This document shows positions 24,101-34,700 of a DNA stretch of 64,000 nucleotides, one piece after another. Under the pieces are notes generated by a model. The model was not told where the DNA came from. It saw only the letters and a program-made list of their open reading frames with translations, and did not search any database. Numbering within the stretch: position 1 is the stretch's first letter; each line of letters begins with the position of its first letter. Origin of the DNA: Toxoplasma gondii ME49 (taxonomy: Eukaryota; Apicomplexa; Conoidasida; Eucoccidiorida; Sarcocystidae); NCBI RefSeq assembly GCF_000006565.2, contig NC_031479.1:1736001-1800000 (forward strand). Reading direction: 5' to 3'. The position numbers and the translations under genes are program-made.

Positions 24101-26922
24101 CCTAGCTATCTCTCTATCTCTCTCTATATGTATATATACATATATATATCTACTTTTATCTCTCTGTCTATCTGCATAGCTGTCTCTGTGTGTATCTCTC
24201 TCTCTCGCTATCTCTCTATCTATGTGCCGGTCTGCTTGCGTGCCTATCTCTCTGTGCACCTCGGCCTATCTGTGTCTGTGCTGTGTCTGACTGTTTACAT
24301 ATGCCTTTGCCTCTCTCTGTATAAGAAAACCGTCTCTCTCGATCTACGTGTATCAGCTGCTCTGTGTACGTCTCTCGTCTTCGTACCCAAATGCCACTTT
24401 GTCTCTGTGGTTGTACAACTGCAGAAAGTACATTGCTTTCTCCATTGTTTCGCGTTTCGTGTCTGCCTTTCCATTTGTGTTTTGCCTCTTTCGACGTCTC
24501 TCTGACGCCGAACAAGAGCATCAGCTACTTGCATGTTTCCGAGTCTCGTTCTTGAGCACCTTCCACTTTGCTAAATGCCGGTAGTGAACGTTTTCTGAAA
24601 CTCAGGAGTTGCTCTGTGTTTCCCCTTCTTTTCCATGTCTTTTCAGGAATGCGACAGCCACAAACTGCGAGAGTTAGAGGCCCTCGCTACACCGGAAACC
24701 ATTGTTCAGCATGCTCCCTGCAACCCACCGGGTCTCCCGGGAGTCGCCTCCGACAGCAGCCGTCTGAAGGCACAAGACCTCATCGTCGACTGTGCGTCAA
24801 AAATAGTTTCACCCGTTCACACGTAAAAAGGCCCTATTTCTGTATGCCTACAAATATATATCCATATATGTTTGTGACTCGACCACACATAAACACATTC
24901 ACACCTAAGAATGTACATAAATAACTGCAGATATATATATATATATATAGATATAGATATATAGATATATATATGGATAGATGTATGGCTGTATATGTTT
25001 TTATTTGTGCTTGGTGCCCAACCAACAACACTGAGTAGCCTAGTGATGCACACATGCGGGTGTATACATATATATCTATATATATACATGTATATATATA
25101 TGTATATATATATATATATATACTTATATAAGCGTCGAGTTGCACATGTATTTGTATGCAGCTCTATTCGTTTCCTGCAAAAGGCCGCATCTGCGTCACT
25201 CCACATTTGTAGAGGCAACTGTTCGAGGGGGCGGCACAAACGCGCATGTGGAGACTCCTCCTGCATGCACATTGCGTTTTCCTACGTCCATGTCCTCTTG
25301 AACGCTTCAGATGTATTTTCAGCAGCACAATTGCGTCTCGTTTGTGACCACTGGAGATGAACGGACGCGTGGGGTGTCTCTCTTCTTCAAACGCTTTGTC
25401 TTCTGTCTCCCCTCTTTCCCCTCGCTCCCTTTCAGGGAACACGAACCACTACGGACAAGGGCAGGAAGACCCTCTGCAGTGCGTGAGGTTCTACAGCCCC
25501 GACAACGAAGACGTATCCTTCCTTGCATGCGACGAAACGCGCAGACTGTATCCCAAGTCTTTCCAAGAAAGATACCTGCGCATGTACTGTAAAGACAGCC
25601 GAAAACTGGAAGTGGCGAAGGCCGCTTTCCAAACCTTCTGCCGACACTACGGACTGACCAGACAGGTGAGGAGCGAACTTCTCTTTTTTCTTCGACAAGG
25701 TTGATTTGCCGGTTTCTCTCAGCAGGCGCGACGAGTTCTTGAATGCGGTTTTCGTCGTGTGGGCGTTTCCTCAGAACGCGACTCTGTGCGGTGAAGGGTC
25801 GCTAATGAAGGGGGGAGAGAAGTCCGCGTAGGCCGAGAGAGGTTGACCTACGCGGAAACGCAACCGGCGGAGAGTGCTGGCGTTTTTGAGGAGAAGTCTC
25901 TAAGCGAGCACAAGACACCGTGGTGCGTTTCTGCCTCTTTTGCGTTTCTGGCGGCGTTCCTGGACTCGGCACAAGCGAGCCTGTTCCTTCTCGTGTGCAG
26001 CTCGCTGTCTTGGGCTCCTCGTTTTCAATCCGATTTCTCTCGTTTTTTTTGACTCACAAGGTTCTTCTCCCTTTCTCTCTCCAGTTCCTTTTGTATCTCA
26101 CCCTTTCCAGTTGCTTCCCTTCCTTCCATTCCTTCCCCTTGTCACTTCCCCTTCTCCGTTCTCCGTTCTTCCTCGACTTTTCGCCGCTCTTTCCTTCGCT
26201 TGTTTCTTTCCTTCCACTCCACGTTCTCCCCCCATGGGTTCCTCCTCTGCGCTTCGCGTCTGCAGTTCGATGCGTCTGCGGTTCCGACGATCACTCAGCC
26301 GTGGAGCTGGACTCGAGGTGGCGGAGCGCTCTGTTCTCTCGTTCGGCGCTCTGTCTCTCGGCGGCGCTCCTCCGTCTCTTCTTCTGTGCGTCGTGGGAGC
26401 TTCTCAACGGAGTACGATGCGCCGGCGCGGACTCTCGACTGTCCTGCCCACCCCTGGGCCACAGCAGGCTGGTGTACGTCCAGCCGCGCGCCCGGCGTCG
26501 ACTGCAGCCGAAGCATCGCGAGCTTCTCGCCTTCTCGCTCTTCCTCGCTGCACAGCCCAGACAGGTCGCCAGCCTGGCGTGCCTGTGGCTCTTTGCCGCG
26601 TCTGCAGATCCGTCGACAGGCGCATGAATTCATTTATTTCCGTCCATCAGCTGCCGCGCGAGCAGGCGAACTCCGCGAGGGATTTCCGGCGTCGCATGCG
26701 CGGCGACACACGGGGCTCGGACCCGACGCTACGCGAGACGAAGACAGTTCTCCGCTCAGGGCAGACACGGTCAGGAGAGGCGAGGCGGAAGGAGTCGACA
26801 GTGGCGAGAGCCAGGGCGGGGCTGCGACCTGGCAAGGTCCCCACCTCCGCGGCGGTGTACGTACACCTGAAGACGCCAGGGTGAAAAGGCAGAAACTGTT
26901 AGGGGACAAGCAGGGAGCGTGA
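18114..26922 (+). CDS. SAMHD1: SAMHD1-type dNTP triphosphohydrolase (SAM + HD domains)
   Basis: The inferred exons are 18114-19226, 20414-20899, 21460-22459, 23011-23318, 23743-23949, 24647-24791, 25436-25665 and 26266-26922, giving 1381 residues with all phases in agreement. Residues 71-150 resemble a SAM domain. The HD core starts near 530 with the allosteric-site pattern [16 protein letters not shown]. Metal ligands are visible: H580 ([11 protein letters not shown]), H764-D765 ([13 protein letters not shown]) and D876 ([10 protein letters not shown]). Downstream, KAQDLIVD and the QCVRFY and ERYLRMYC stretches follow the human C-terminal lobe. The family cleaves dNTPs to deoxynucleosides plus triphosphate, as a nucleotide-activated tetramer. 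Oddities are a run of Ser at about 400-465, an insertion of about 145 residues between the first His and the HD pair, and a C-terminal exon of 218 residues with no match beyond its first part. Confidence 0.93.
19985..20092. repeat. AT microsatellite in intron 1 of the SAMHD1-like gene
   Basis: TA/TATG-type simple repeat, with the purest (TA)n run near 20067-20090. It lies in the intron between 19227 and 20413. Confidence 0.85.
20517..20694 (+). repeat. Ser-coding TCT/TCC/TTC repeat inside exon 2 of the SAMHD1-like gene
   Basis: Imperfect pyrimidine triplet repeats read as long serine runs. They lie inside the inferred exon 2, between its splice sites at 20414 and 20899, so they are translated if that exon model is correct. 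Confidence 0.85.
21092..21122. repeat. GTAC and (CA)n microsatellite in intron 2
   Basis: Short GTAC repeats followed by an uninterrupted CA run, within the intron between 20900 and 21459. Confidence 0.85.
21698..21711. repeat. diverged copy of the GGTGTAnnnnACACC palindrome
   Basis: GGTGTATAGACACC keeps both GGTGT and ACACC arms but not the central symmetry. It lies in exon 3 of the SAMHD1-like gene, in the insertion between the first His and the HD pair. It could be a decayed copy or chance. Confidence 0.35.
23398..23655. repeat. ATAC/TA-rich simple repeat in intron 4
   Basis: Repeated ACATATAC-type units and a terminal (TA)n fill much of the intron between 23319 and 23742. Confidence 0.85.
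24006..24330. repeat. (CTAT)n/(CTCT)n simple repeat in intron 5
   Basis: Imperfect tetranucleotide CTAT/CTGT/CTCT repeat with an internal TA stretch near 24125-24150, inside the intron 23950-24646. Frames through it give meaningless L/S/Y-rich peptides. Confidence 0.85.
24838..25135. repeat. TA-rich simple repeats in intron 6
   Basis: Two blocks of TATA-type microsatellite (about 24930-24975 and 25065-25130) inside the intron 24792-25435. Confidence 0.85.
26854..26867. repeat. palindrome GGTGTACGTACACC, coding copy
   Basis: Perfect 14-bp palindrome inside the last exon of the SAMHD1-like gene, read in frame as G-V-R-T-P followed by E, about 13 codons before the stop. Confidence 0.9.
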
Positions 26923-28208
26923 GGGAGGAGGGTATTCTTGTTGTTTGGTAGAGAGCGGCGTGAGAGAAGGGGAGAAGCTGCGTTTTTACCTGTGAACGTA
27001 GGAAGAGCAGACGCGCGGGGGAGAGTCGTGACAGTGCTATCAAGGAGGTGAGGCGGAGCGAGACCGGGCGACTCGGTGGAAGCGAAGAGACTGAGGACGA
27101 GGAGGGCCCTAGAGAGAAGAGGAAAGGGACACAAGGGGGTTGAGGTTCCTCGGTTGAGGGGGGAGAACGAAAAACCGAGTGATTTGTAGGCTGAGGACGG
27201 CGACAGAGAAGGAGGGAAATACGAGGAAGACGGGGAGGAAACAGAGAGGAAGAAAGCTCACGAGAACGGGAGAAGCCGAGAAAACCGTCAGGAGGTGTGA
27301 AGTGAAATTGGTCCAGAGGGACATCTCTCCACGAAGGCGGAAATGTGGAGGAAAATGAAGCTACGAGAGAAGAGGAGGTTACCGTTTACTTTAAAAAAAA
27401 ACACAGGGGAGAAAGGGGAGTTTACCATTGGTTTGCGGGGACTGAAGACGGGGGGGGGGCCTTTGTCTCGCTTTGTTCGTTCGAGGAAGAGAAGAGAAAA
27501 CAAAGGTGCATCTTAAGGTGAAGACGACGCCGATCTTAAGATGTGGATTGTAGAGACAAAATGCGCTAAACAGCAGCTTCCGTTGTGTTTATGCGACAGA
27601 TCCTTTGCTGTGTTCTACTCACTCTCTCGACTTGAGAGGAGTGCCTGCTACCCTCTCAGCTCTTACCGCCTTTCTTTGCCTCTCTCTTCGTGTGAGCTTC
27701 TTCTCATGGGGTCTGAATGTCTCGCTTTCTCTCGCATATAGTCTCTCTATCCTCTCTCTTTCTCTTTCTCTCCCAAATCTTCTGTTGCCTCTCTCTCCCT
27801 CCCGAGTGTTCCCCCTTCCAGTACCCTTTTCGTTTTTTTCCAATTCTCTCCCTGTTTCCGCCTCTCGTTTCTCTCTCCCTCCTCAGTGCACTTGCTCTCT
27901 GTCTCAGGCTTCTTCCTTTCCTCGTCCTTCCTGGGTGCCCTCGTTGTTCTTCCTTCCTCTTAGGAACGGAGTACCGCATGCGAGGAACTGTCTCCAATCT
28001 TACCAAATCATGTCGCCTGACAAGATGAAGCATCCAAGAAGCTCAACATGAGACGCGATGCCTCTTCACGTTCCTTCTCTCTCGAACAAGTTAAAAGGCA
28101 TCGCAGCACAGCTGCTTCACACCTCCAAAGTGGCATCTCCAAACTTAAAAATAGATTTACACATGAAAATAGACACAAGAGACTTCGCGATCAAATCATG
28201 TTCCCATA

Positions 28209-28219
28209 TATATACGAAC

Positions 28220-28255
<36 letters not shown>

Positions 28256-28266
28256 GTTCGTATATA
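28209..28266. repeat. 58-bp perfect inverted repeat with (TA)n core
   Basis: The left arm TATACGAACATTTA (28211-28224) and the right arm TAAATGTTCGTATA (28251-28264) are exact reverse complements, joined by a TA run and extended by two more pairs. It could extrude a long hairpin. Confidence 0.95.
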
Positions 28267-28617
28267 CACCGGGTAGCGCCTCGATGAAGAGGTAGAGCGA
28301 AAGCGTCAGTTCGTAGAGTAAAAAGAAGGTAACACAATGGGGAAGAAGATAACTCATTATCCTGGTTAGCCAGCGTTGGCTCGTGGGTGGACGTACAATC
28401 GAGGAGCTTGTTCATTTCTCTGTTGATGGGGTTCTTAGGCAAAAACGGCATGGAGAGAAAAGAGAAGAGAAACTGGAATGAGTCTTAGCCTCATCAGTAG
28501 AGAATGAAGTGTCTGCATGCAGTTCCCTTTGGACGAAAAAGAAGGTAAGAGTGTTTAAAAACGGTTTTGGGGGAATAGACTTGCGCCATACCGCAAGTAC
28601 ACGATTCACATTTACCC

Positions 28618-28686
28618 GTGTATATATATATATATATACATATGCATATACATTTATATATCAATATTATATATATATATATATAG
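28618..28686. repeat. TA microsatellite
   Basis: Two (TA)n blocks separated by TACATATGC-type units in the convergent spacer. Confidence 0.85.
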
Positions 28687-28871
28687 ACAACGTTATTGAC
28701 ACAAGAGGATTCCAGTCAGTAATCGAAGGGGGGAGACCGTTTCAATGCAACAGTCCATGCTACCTGTAACTCTGAAGAAAATTTGGGAGTTTTCGGTGGG
28801 AACCACAAACACGCCGACATGCATGTGCTGATACATATACATATACGACTCTATTCTGGACACAAATATCG

Positions 28872-28902
28872 ACATGTATATATATATATATATATATATA
28901 CG
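28872..28902. repeat. TA microsatellite
   Basis: A (TA)n run in the convergent spacer; nothing else is attached to it. Confidence 0.85.
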
Positions 28903-29040
28903 CAGTTTGCGTAAGAAGGGTAGCGTATCCTTTCAGGTGGTGCATACAAACGAGATAAGGAAGAAGAGCGACCTCAAAGAGGAGAGATTGAATTGTGCGT
29001 GTTTGTCTCGTCCTGCGACTTGTGCCAAAACTATACATCA

Positions 29041-29062
29041 AACCAGAGTGTATGTATGTATG

Positions 29063-29098
<36 letters not shown>
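29041..29098. repeat. TGTA then TA microsatellite
   Basis: TGTATGTA repeats pass directly into a long (TA)n run in the convergent spacer. Confidence 0.85.
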
Positions 29099-29099
<1 letters not shown>

Positions 29100-29633
29100 G
29101 CGTATACATGCGTCCACGTATATTTGCACGCATGCCTACGGAAAGGCTTGGTAGGAAGGCGCAGCAAACACCCTGTTTGTTGCGAAAGGGAACTGGAGTG
29201 TCTGCGACTGCATGCACGTGCGATTGTGGAAGGGGGAAGGCAAGCGAGAGTTTCGAGAAGCCTGGGAGAAAAGCGAAGAGGAGAAAAGGCAGGTAAGGAT
29301 GTCAGACCCAAGCGATGGTACAGGAGCCCGCGAGGAGAGAAAATCCGGCAGAAATTGTTCAAAGTCGTCTCACGCTTCTGTATGTCCATGTGCAGGACAG
29401 CCCGCCGCCACGGCACCACGCCAGAGACAGGCAGGAAGAGAAAAAAACCGGAAAACTAAGGGAAGGGCGAGATGAAAGGATAACGGCGGGGCAGGCACGG
29501 AAGCGAGACCAGTAAGCGAGGGAGACAGCAAAAGAGGAAAAACGTATTGAAAAGGACAAACCGTAGAAGCATCATTCTGGGACGGGGTGAAGATTCAACG
29601 CCCGACCACGAAAAAGCCTCCTGTCGGCCTCCA

Positions 29634-29647
29634 GGTGTACGTACACC
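29634..29647. repeat. palindrome GGTGTACGTACACC, non-coding copy
   Basis: Perfect 14-bp core; the outer bases extend it to the 18-bp perfect palindrome CAGGTGTACGTACACCTG. It lies in the convergent spacer. Confidence 0.9.
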
Positions 29648-29672
29648 TGAGGAGCCCGAGGCAGTCACCTCA

Positions 29673-29686
29673 GGTGCGCATACACC
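29673..29686. repeat. palindrome GGTGCGCATACACC, non-coding copy
   Basis: Near-perfect copy 39 bp from the previous one in the same orientation, with the same CAG...CTG outer flanks. Confidence 0.8.
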
Positions 29687-30127
29687 TGGAAAACCCGTTT
29701 GGCGCTCTGTGCAATTCTGGGCACGCTGGATTTTGTCTTTCGCCCCAAGCGGAACGCCTAAAATATGAGACAAAACATGAGAGGTTTGCCTGAGTTCTGT
29801 CGCAGCAGCGTAGAACTGGTAAAACACGCGGAAGAATCTGACGCGTACACTTCGTCGTCGAAAACAAAGACACGGAAAAACGGGACACGGAAACAGTTCC
29901 GCGCTGTCACAAAGCAAACGTCGAGGCGAGACGGGCCTCACAGAACAGCGGTGAAAAGGAGTAACGCGCCCTTTTCAGCCGGATAAGCACACACAGAAAA
30001 ACGTACACTCAAAAGGGAGCCAGGCGGTCTCCCCAGTGGCTGCAGGACTCGAGGTCGGTGAATCCTAGGATGGACACACAACTGGAAATCGATGCAGCTG
30101 TATCCGGCGGTGCTGGACCTGCGCCCG

Positions 30128-30141
30128 GGTGTATGTACACC
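30128..30141. repeat. palindrome GGTGTATGTACACC, non-coding copy
   Basis: Near-perfect copy in the convergent spacer, preceded by CCCG. Confidence 0.8.
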
Positions 30142-31712
30142 TCGTGTTCGCATCTGAATCGACATGTCGGGTTTCAGTGAATGCGACAAACACGGAGAGG
30201 CACACCCAGGCAATCACCTAGGCATATCTGTTGCACGATGTTGAACTCGACAGTAAATAAAACCACGGATCCTCTCATTCTGTTCCTGTCCTGCGCGTCC
30301 TGCACCTCTCAACGCATACAGAAGCCAGGGCGTCGCTACACTCCAACTTCGGAGAAGTCTGAACCCCGAAGTACTCACCCCGAAAGGGGCATTCTATGTA
30401 GAGGTCGGGGCGACAGGACAGACGGAAAAATGACGGATGCGAAGAGAAAAGGAAGCAAGCAGAATCACGCCCCGACTGTCGCACGGAAGTCAAACGGATG
30501 ACAAGGGGAGAAGACAGAAACAAAAGAAGAAGGCAAGAGCCGGGACAGTGGAAAACGTAAAAAGAGGAAGTCGACCAAGGGACGAGGCGGGCCTATCTCG
30601 CCTCGCCACGAACAAGAGGCTGTTCTTCAGTCTCTTGCGACGCCGGAGAAAGATACTTCCGAACACAATCGATGTTTATATAAGACGCGGGGGGTATTCC
30701 AAAATCTAGAACAAATTCCGCGAGAAGTCTGCACGTCGGCAGACACCCCCCAAAAGCCGAAACAGTCGAACGGCTCGTGACAGCTCTCTTCTTGAGACTG
30801 TCGCACCTTCACTTCCACAGCCTTGTCACCGTCACTTGCAAGGAAATCTACTCCTCTCCACGTCCAAACATGGACACTTTACTCCATTTATACATACACC
30901 GATACGTATACCCGCGCCCAGACATATACACAAACTTTTACATGTACTCACATGCATTCTTTTGTCCACTTGTGAAGCCTCTATGTCCACACATATGTAC
31001 AGACACTTAGTGTTCATCACGTACATATGCATGCAAAAAACAGATTGGTCGAGTAAGAGGAGGATGTGGAATTGAAACGAAGCGAGGAGAAAAAAGTGTA
31101 AAGGACCTGCCACCTTCCCGCAGTTCGGAGGCGACGGAGGACAGAAACAAAAACGAGAGAACAAGCAAAGCAGCCGAATGCCTGCGCCTCAGCGTTCGGC
31201 GGGGCTGCGAGCAGACGCCAGGCTGGAGAGAACTGCGTCGAGGACAGACGGGGGTAGTTGCCGCGTAATGCCGTCAATTCGCTGAAAAGAAGTTCCACAT
31301 GGCACAGAGATCTACATGTGAACACCGCCCGCCTTTTCGTGTCTGGAGTCGCAGAGAACAAGGCAGACTGAACGTGCGCTTCTAGAGAGGAAGACGCATA
31401 GCGAGGGACGAGACAAAGGAGTGAATCAAGAGACAGGAGAGAAACAAAATAGGAGACGGGAGAGCAAGACGAAAATCAAGAGACAAGAAAGAGAGAAGCG
31501 ACAAGACAGGCAGGAGACAAAGACGAGAGAAAAGAGACGGGGAAACGTGTGAATCGGGAAGACGCAGAGGCACAGCGACGCCCCAGGGAAGTCGAGGTCC
31601 CTTGAGGGAGACACACAAGCAACGTTGTTGCCAGGGAATCTGACAGAGAACGTCGGCTTTCTTCAGTGACGCCCGCCCGGCAGAACTCCGCTCGAGCAGC
31701 ACGACACACAAA

Positions 31713-34700
31713 TCAAACAGCCACAGAGGCTACCGACGAGGACGCGGTGCGGCGGATCCGACACTGAGAGAGAACTGAAGACGATGTGGATAACTGAGAA
31801 GCGACGCAGAGAATGGACAAGAAAGAGAGAGGAGGCCGCGAAAGGGGAAGGGAAGCAGAGCGACGAACGTCAGGGAAAGCAGAAGCGAAGAGAAACACAG
31901 GGAAGAAGAACGAGACGTCGACAGAAAAGGCTACTTTCTAACAGACAAGCAATTGGACGAGGCCCAAACGCGAAGACGAGACAAGAAAGAAACCGTCGAA
32001 GAACTTACCTCAAGAAGAGACTCCACATCAACGTTGCTTCCATGGTCTCCAGAGAAGTCCACGGTCTTGACCCTTCCAGGCTCTTGTTTTTTTGAGGTAT
32101 CCTTCCCGTTCGACCCCAAGCCGTCATCTGCCTCTTTCTTCTGTCCCTCCTCTTGCCTCTCGTTTCGTCTCCACTCCCCCGTCGATCCGTCTTCGCAAAG
32201 ACGCGTCTTCTCTTCTCCGTCCTCTAGGGTCTCTTCCCTTTCTATCCTTCGACCTTCTGCGGCGCCACCCTGCGCGGGAGACTGCCCAACTGTCTCCTCT
32301 GTCCTCATCTCGTTTGTCTCTCTCGCCTTTTCCAGTGTCGGCTCCTCTCGCAGGTTGCGGCTTTCGTCTGAGAGCTGTTCTCCCGCCGTCGCCTTCGGCG
32401 CCTCTGCGACAAGGGAAGCACAGCGAGGGAGACACTTCTCGCTTTTTGTTTCTTTCTTCGTCCCAGCCTTCTGCCTCAAACTCTGAAAGTCGGTGTCTCT
32501 GGAGACATCACCGCCGGCGAACGAACGCGAGAGACACCCCCGGGCCTCGAGGGTCTCTTTTCCGGTCTTCATTCCCACTGTCGCAGTCAAGGAGATGCCT
32601 CCGCTTCCCGTTTTCGCATTCCACTCCTCTGCCTTCGCGTCTTTTGAGACTTGACACCCTCCTTCAGGGGACGAGCCGGGACTCCCTGCATCGTTCGGTG
32701 CTCTCGCCTTCTCGGATGCCAATTCCTTCCTCACTCTTTCACCTTCTGCCTCGCGCTCGCGAGCCACCTTTGTGGTGATTCTCTGCCTTTCGTCCTCGGC
32801 ACAGACAACGCGCTCCCGTTCCTGCTCCTGGCTGGTGAACAGCAGAAACGCATTCTCGTCACCTGCGACCTGGCCTTTCTTCACCGCGACAGACCCTCGC
32901 GCTGAGTCCTCGCCCTGTTCTCGCCTCCACGGGGCACCCTTTCCAGACGCTGAGGCAAAGTCGACAGACAGCGCAGCTTCCTCTCTCTCCCGCAGTGAAG
33001 TCCTCTGAGTCTGCCACCCTGATAACGCAGGCCGCTCTTCCGCGTCTTCAAACTTCGCTTCTCTCTCGGTTGAGAAGTTCCCAGTTCTCTCCGCTTCTCG
33101 CGCCTCTCCTCGTTCGCGCGTCTCCTCCCCCTTCGTCTCCTCGTCGCCGGACGTCGCGTCGCCCTCCCTTCTCCTCTCCAGCTTCTGCGAGGCTTCTTCT
33201 CGACCTTCCCGGCGGTGGATGCGGCCCCCGTCGTCTCTGAATCTACTCCTTTTGTCCTTTTCGGAAGGCGTAGCTGCATGCAATGAGAAGCTCGCAAGCT
33301 GCGCCGCCGCTTCGCCGGAGTGTTCGCCTCCGTTCCGAGGCGTCTCTTCGCCCCTCTGCTGTCCCCGGCGCGCCGCGGCCTGGCCATCCGCAGTCCGCCC
33401 GGAGCCGCAGCGGGCAGCCTTCTCCTCTGGTGAGGAAATCGAGTGCTCGCCTGTCTGCTGGCATCTCAACAATGGAGAGGAAGGCGACAAAAGAGGAGGA
33501 AAGGAAACCCCCAGCGACGAGTCCAGACCAGCGCCGACAAGCGGAGGCAGACCCTGTTGATGGGCCGCGAGATGGGAGAGTGTCGGATGCTCGTCCCCCT
33601 CCGGAGACCGAGGCGCCTCTTCTCGTTCGCAGCTTTTTTCTGGAGCCCCGAGTCTTCTCGCTTCCGCGCCCCCCGCAGAAGACAACAACAGCGAACTCGT
33701 GCTTTCTCTCCCCGCTGGAAACAGCGACGAAGACGAGACAGGCAGTGACTCCGGCTCCTCAGTTGAGTTTGCGAAGCTCCTCAGAAGCAGCGAAGCCGCC
33801 GAAGCCTCACGACCCTCGCCAGGCCAGCACGCGCCTCTCTCCCCTTCGAATCTCTCTCCGTTTCTTGCCGTCGCTTCTGCTCGTCCGGCTCTCGCGTCTT
33901 TTCCTTCTAACAGGCCAGATACGTCTGTCGCTGTGGAAGCAGGGGCCTCCACTGGTGTTTGAGAGAGAGGAAAGAAGAAGAAGGGAGAGGCTTCCTCGTC
34001 GCGCGCTGCGAGAGCCTCCGCCGTCGCGAGACAGAAGCGCAGCGACCGGCTTTGGCCCTCTGCATATACAGATTTGAATTCGACTTGCTTCCGGAGACAC
34101 GCCGTAGAAGCCGAGGACAACGACGGAGACCCTGTCCGTACAGTCGCGGTGTCGACGGTCCCGCCCTTTTTGAGGGCGTTGCCGTCTCCTCCCTCTTCTT
34201 CGCGTCGAAACCTTTCCTCACGCGATTTCGCAAAAGTCTGCGAGAGCGGCACGAGGGTCGAATTCGCGTCCACCTCAGTTTCACTGGCTTCTCGGGCAGA
34301 GGAGCTGCGCATCCAGGCCTTCTCGCCAGTTTTCAGCTTTGTTCTTCTCTCGGGCTCTCGACCTTCGTCTTCCTCCTCTGTGCTTCGAGTGCTCAGAGAC
34401 AGCGGCAGCGTCAGCGAGCTCCCCCGCGCGAGCGCGCCTCTCTCGGAACTGAAAGGCGAAACCCCACACGAGGGCCCCGGAGCGAAGTCCGCCGCGGCCT
34501 CTGTTTCGCTTCTGGCGAGAAACGGGAACCGAAACAGACGCGCGTCTCCCTCTCGTCGCATGTCTCTTCCTGCGTCTCCGGCTGTGTCGTCTCTCGTCTC
34601 TCTCTTGCTCTCTTCTTCCCACGCGCGCGGGCCGGCCGGAGGCGCACACCCGCGAGTTCGGGCACTGAGAGTCTCTCGCGAGGCTTCGTGGAGACAGGGG

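Larger units (their letters stand above)
26923..31712. other. 4.8-kb spacer between two convergent gene ends
   Basis: I see no gene. The spacer receives the 3' ends of the SAMHD1-like gene (plus) and the zinc-knuckle/RRM gene (minus). It contains purine- and pyrimidine-biased tracts, several TA microsatellites at 28.2-29.1 kb, a 58-bp inverted repeat and three copies of the GGTGTACGTACACC family at 29.63-30.14 kb. Confidence 0.65.

Noticed and set aside
24006..24330. Membrane-like peptide in SAMHD1 intron 5
   Set aside because: It arises from CTAT/CTCT simple repeats. The intron borders and conserved flanking exons make it non-coding.
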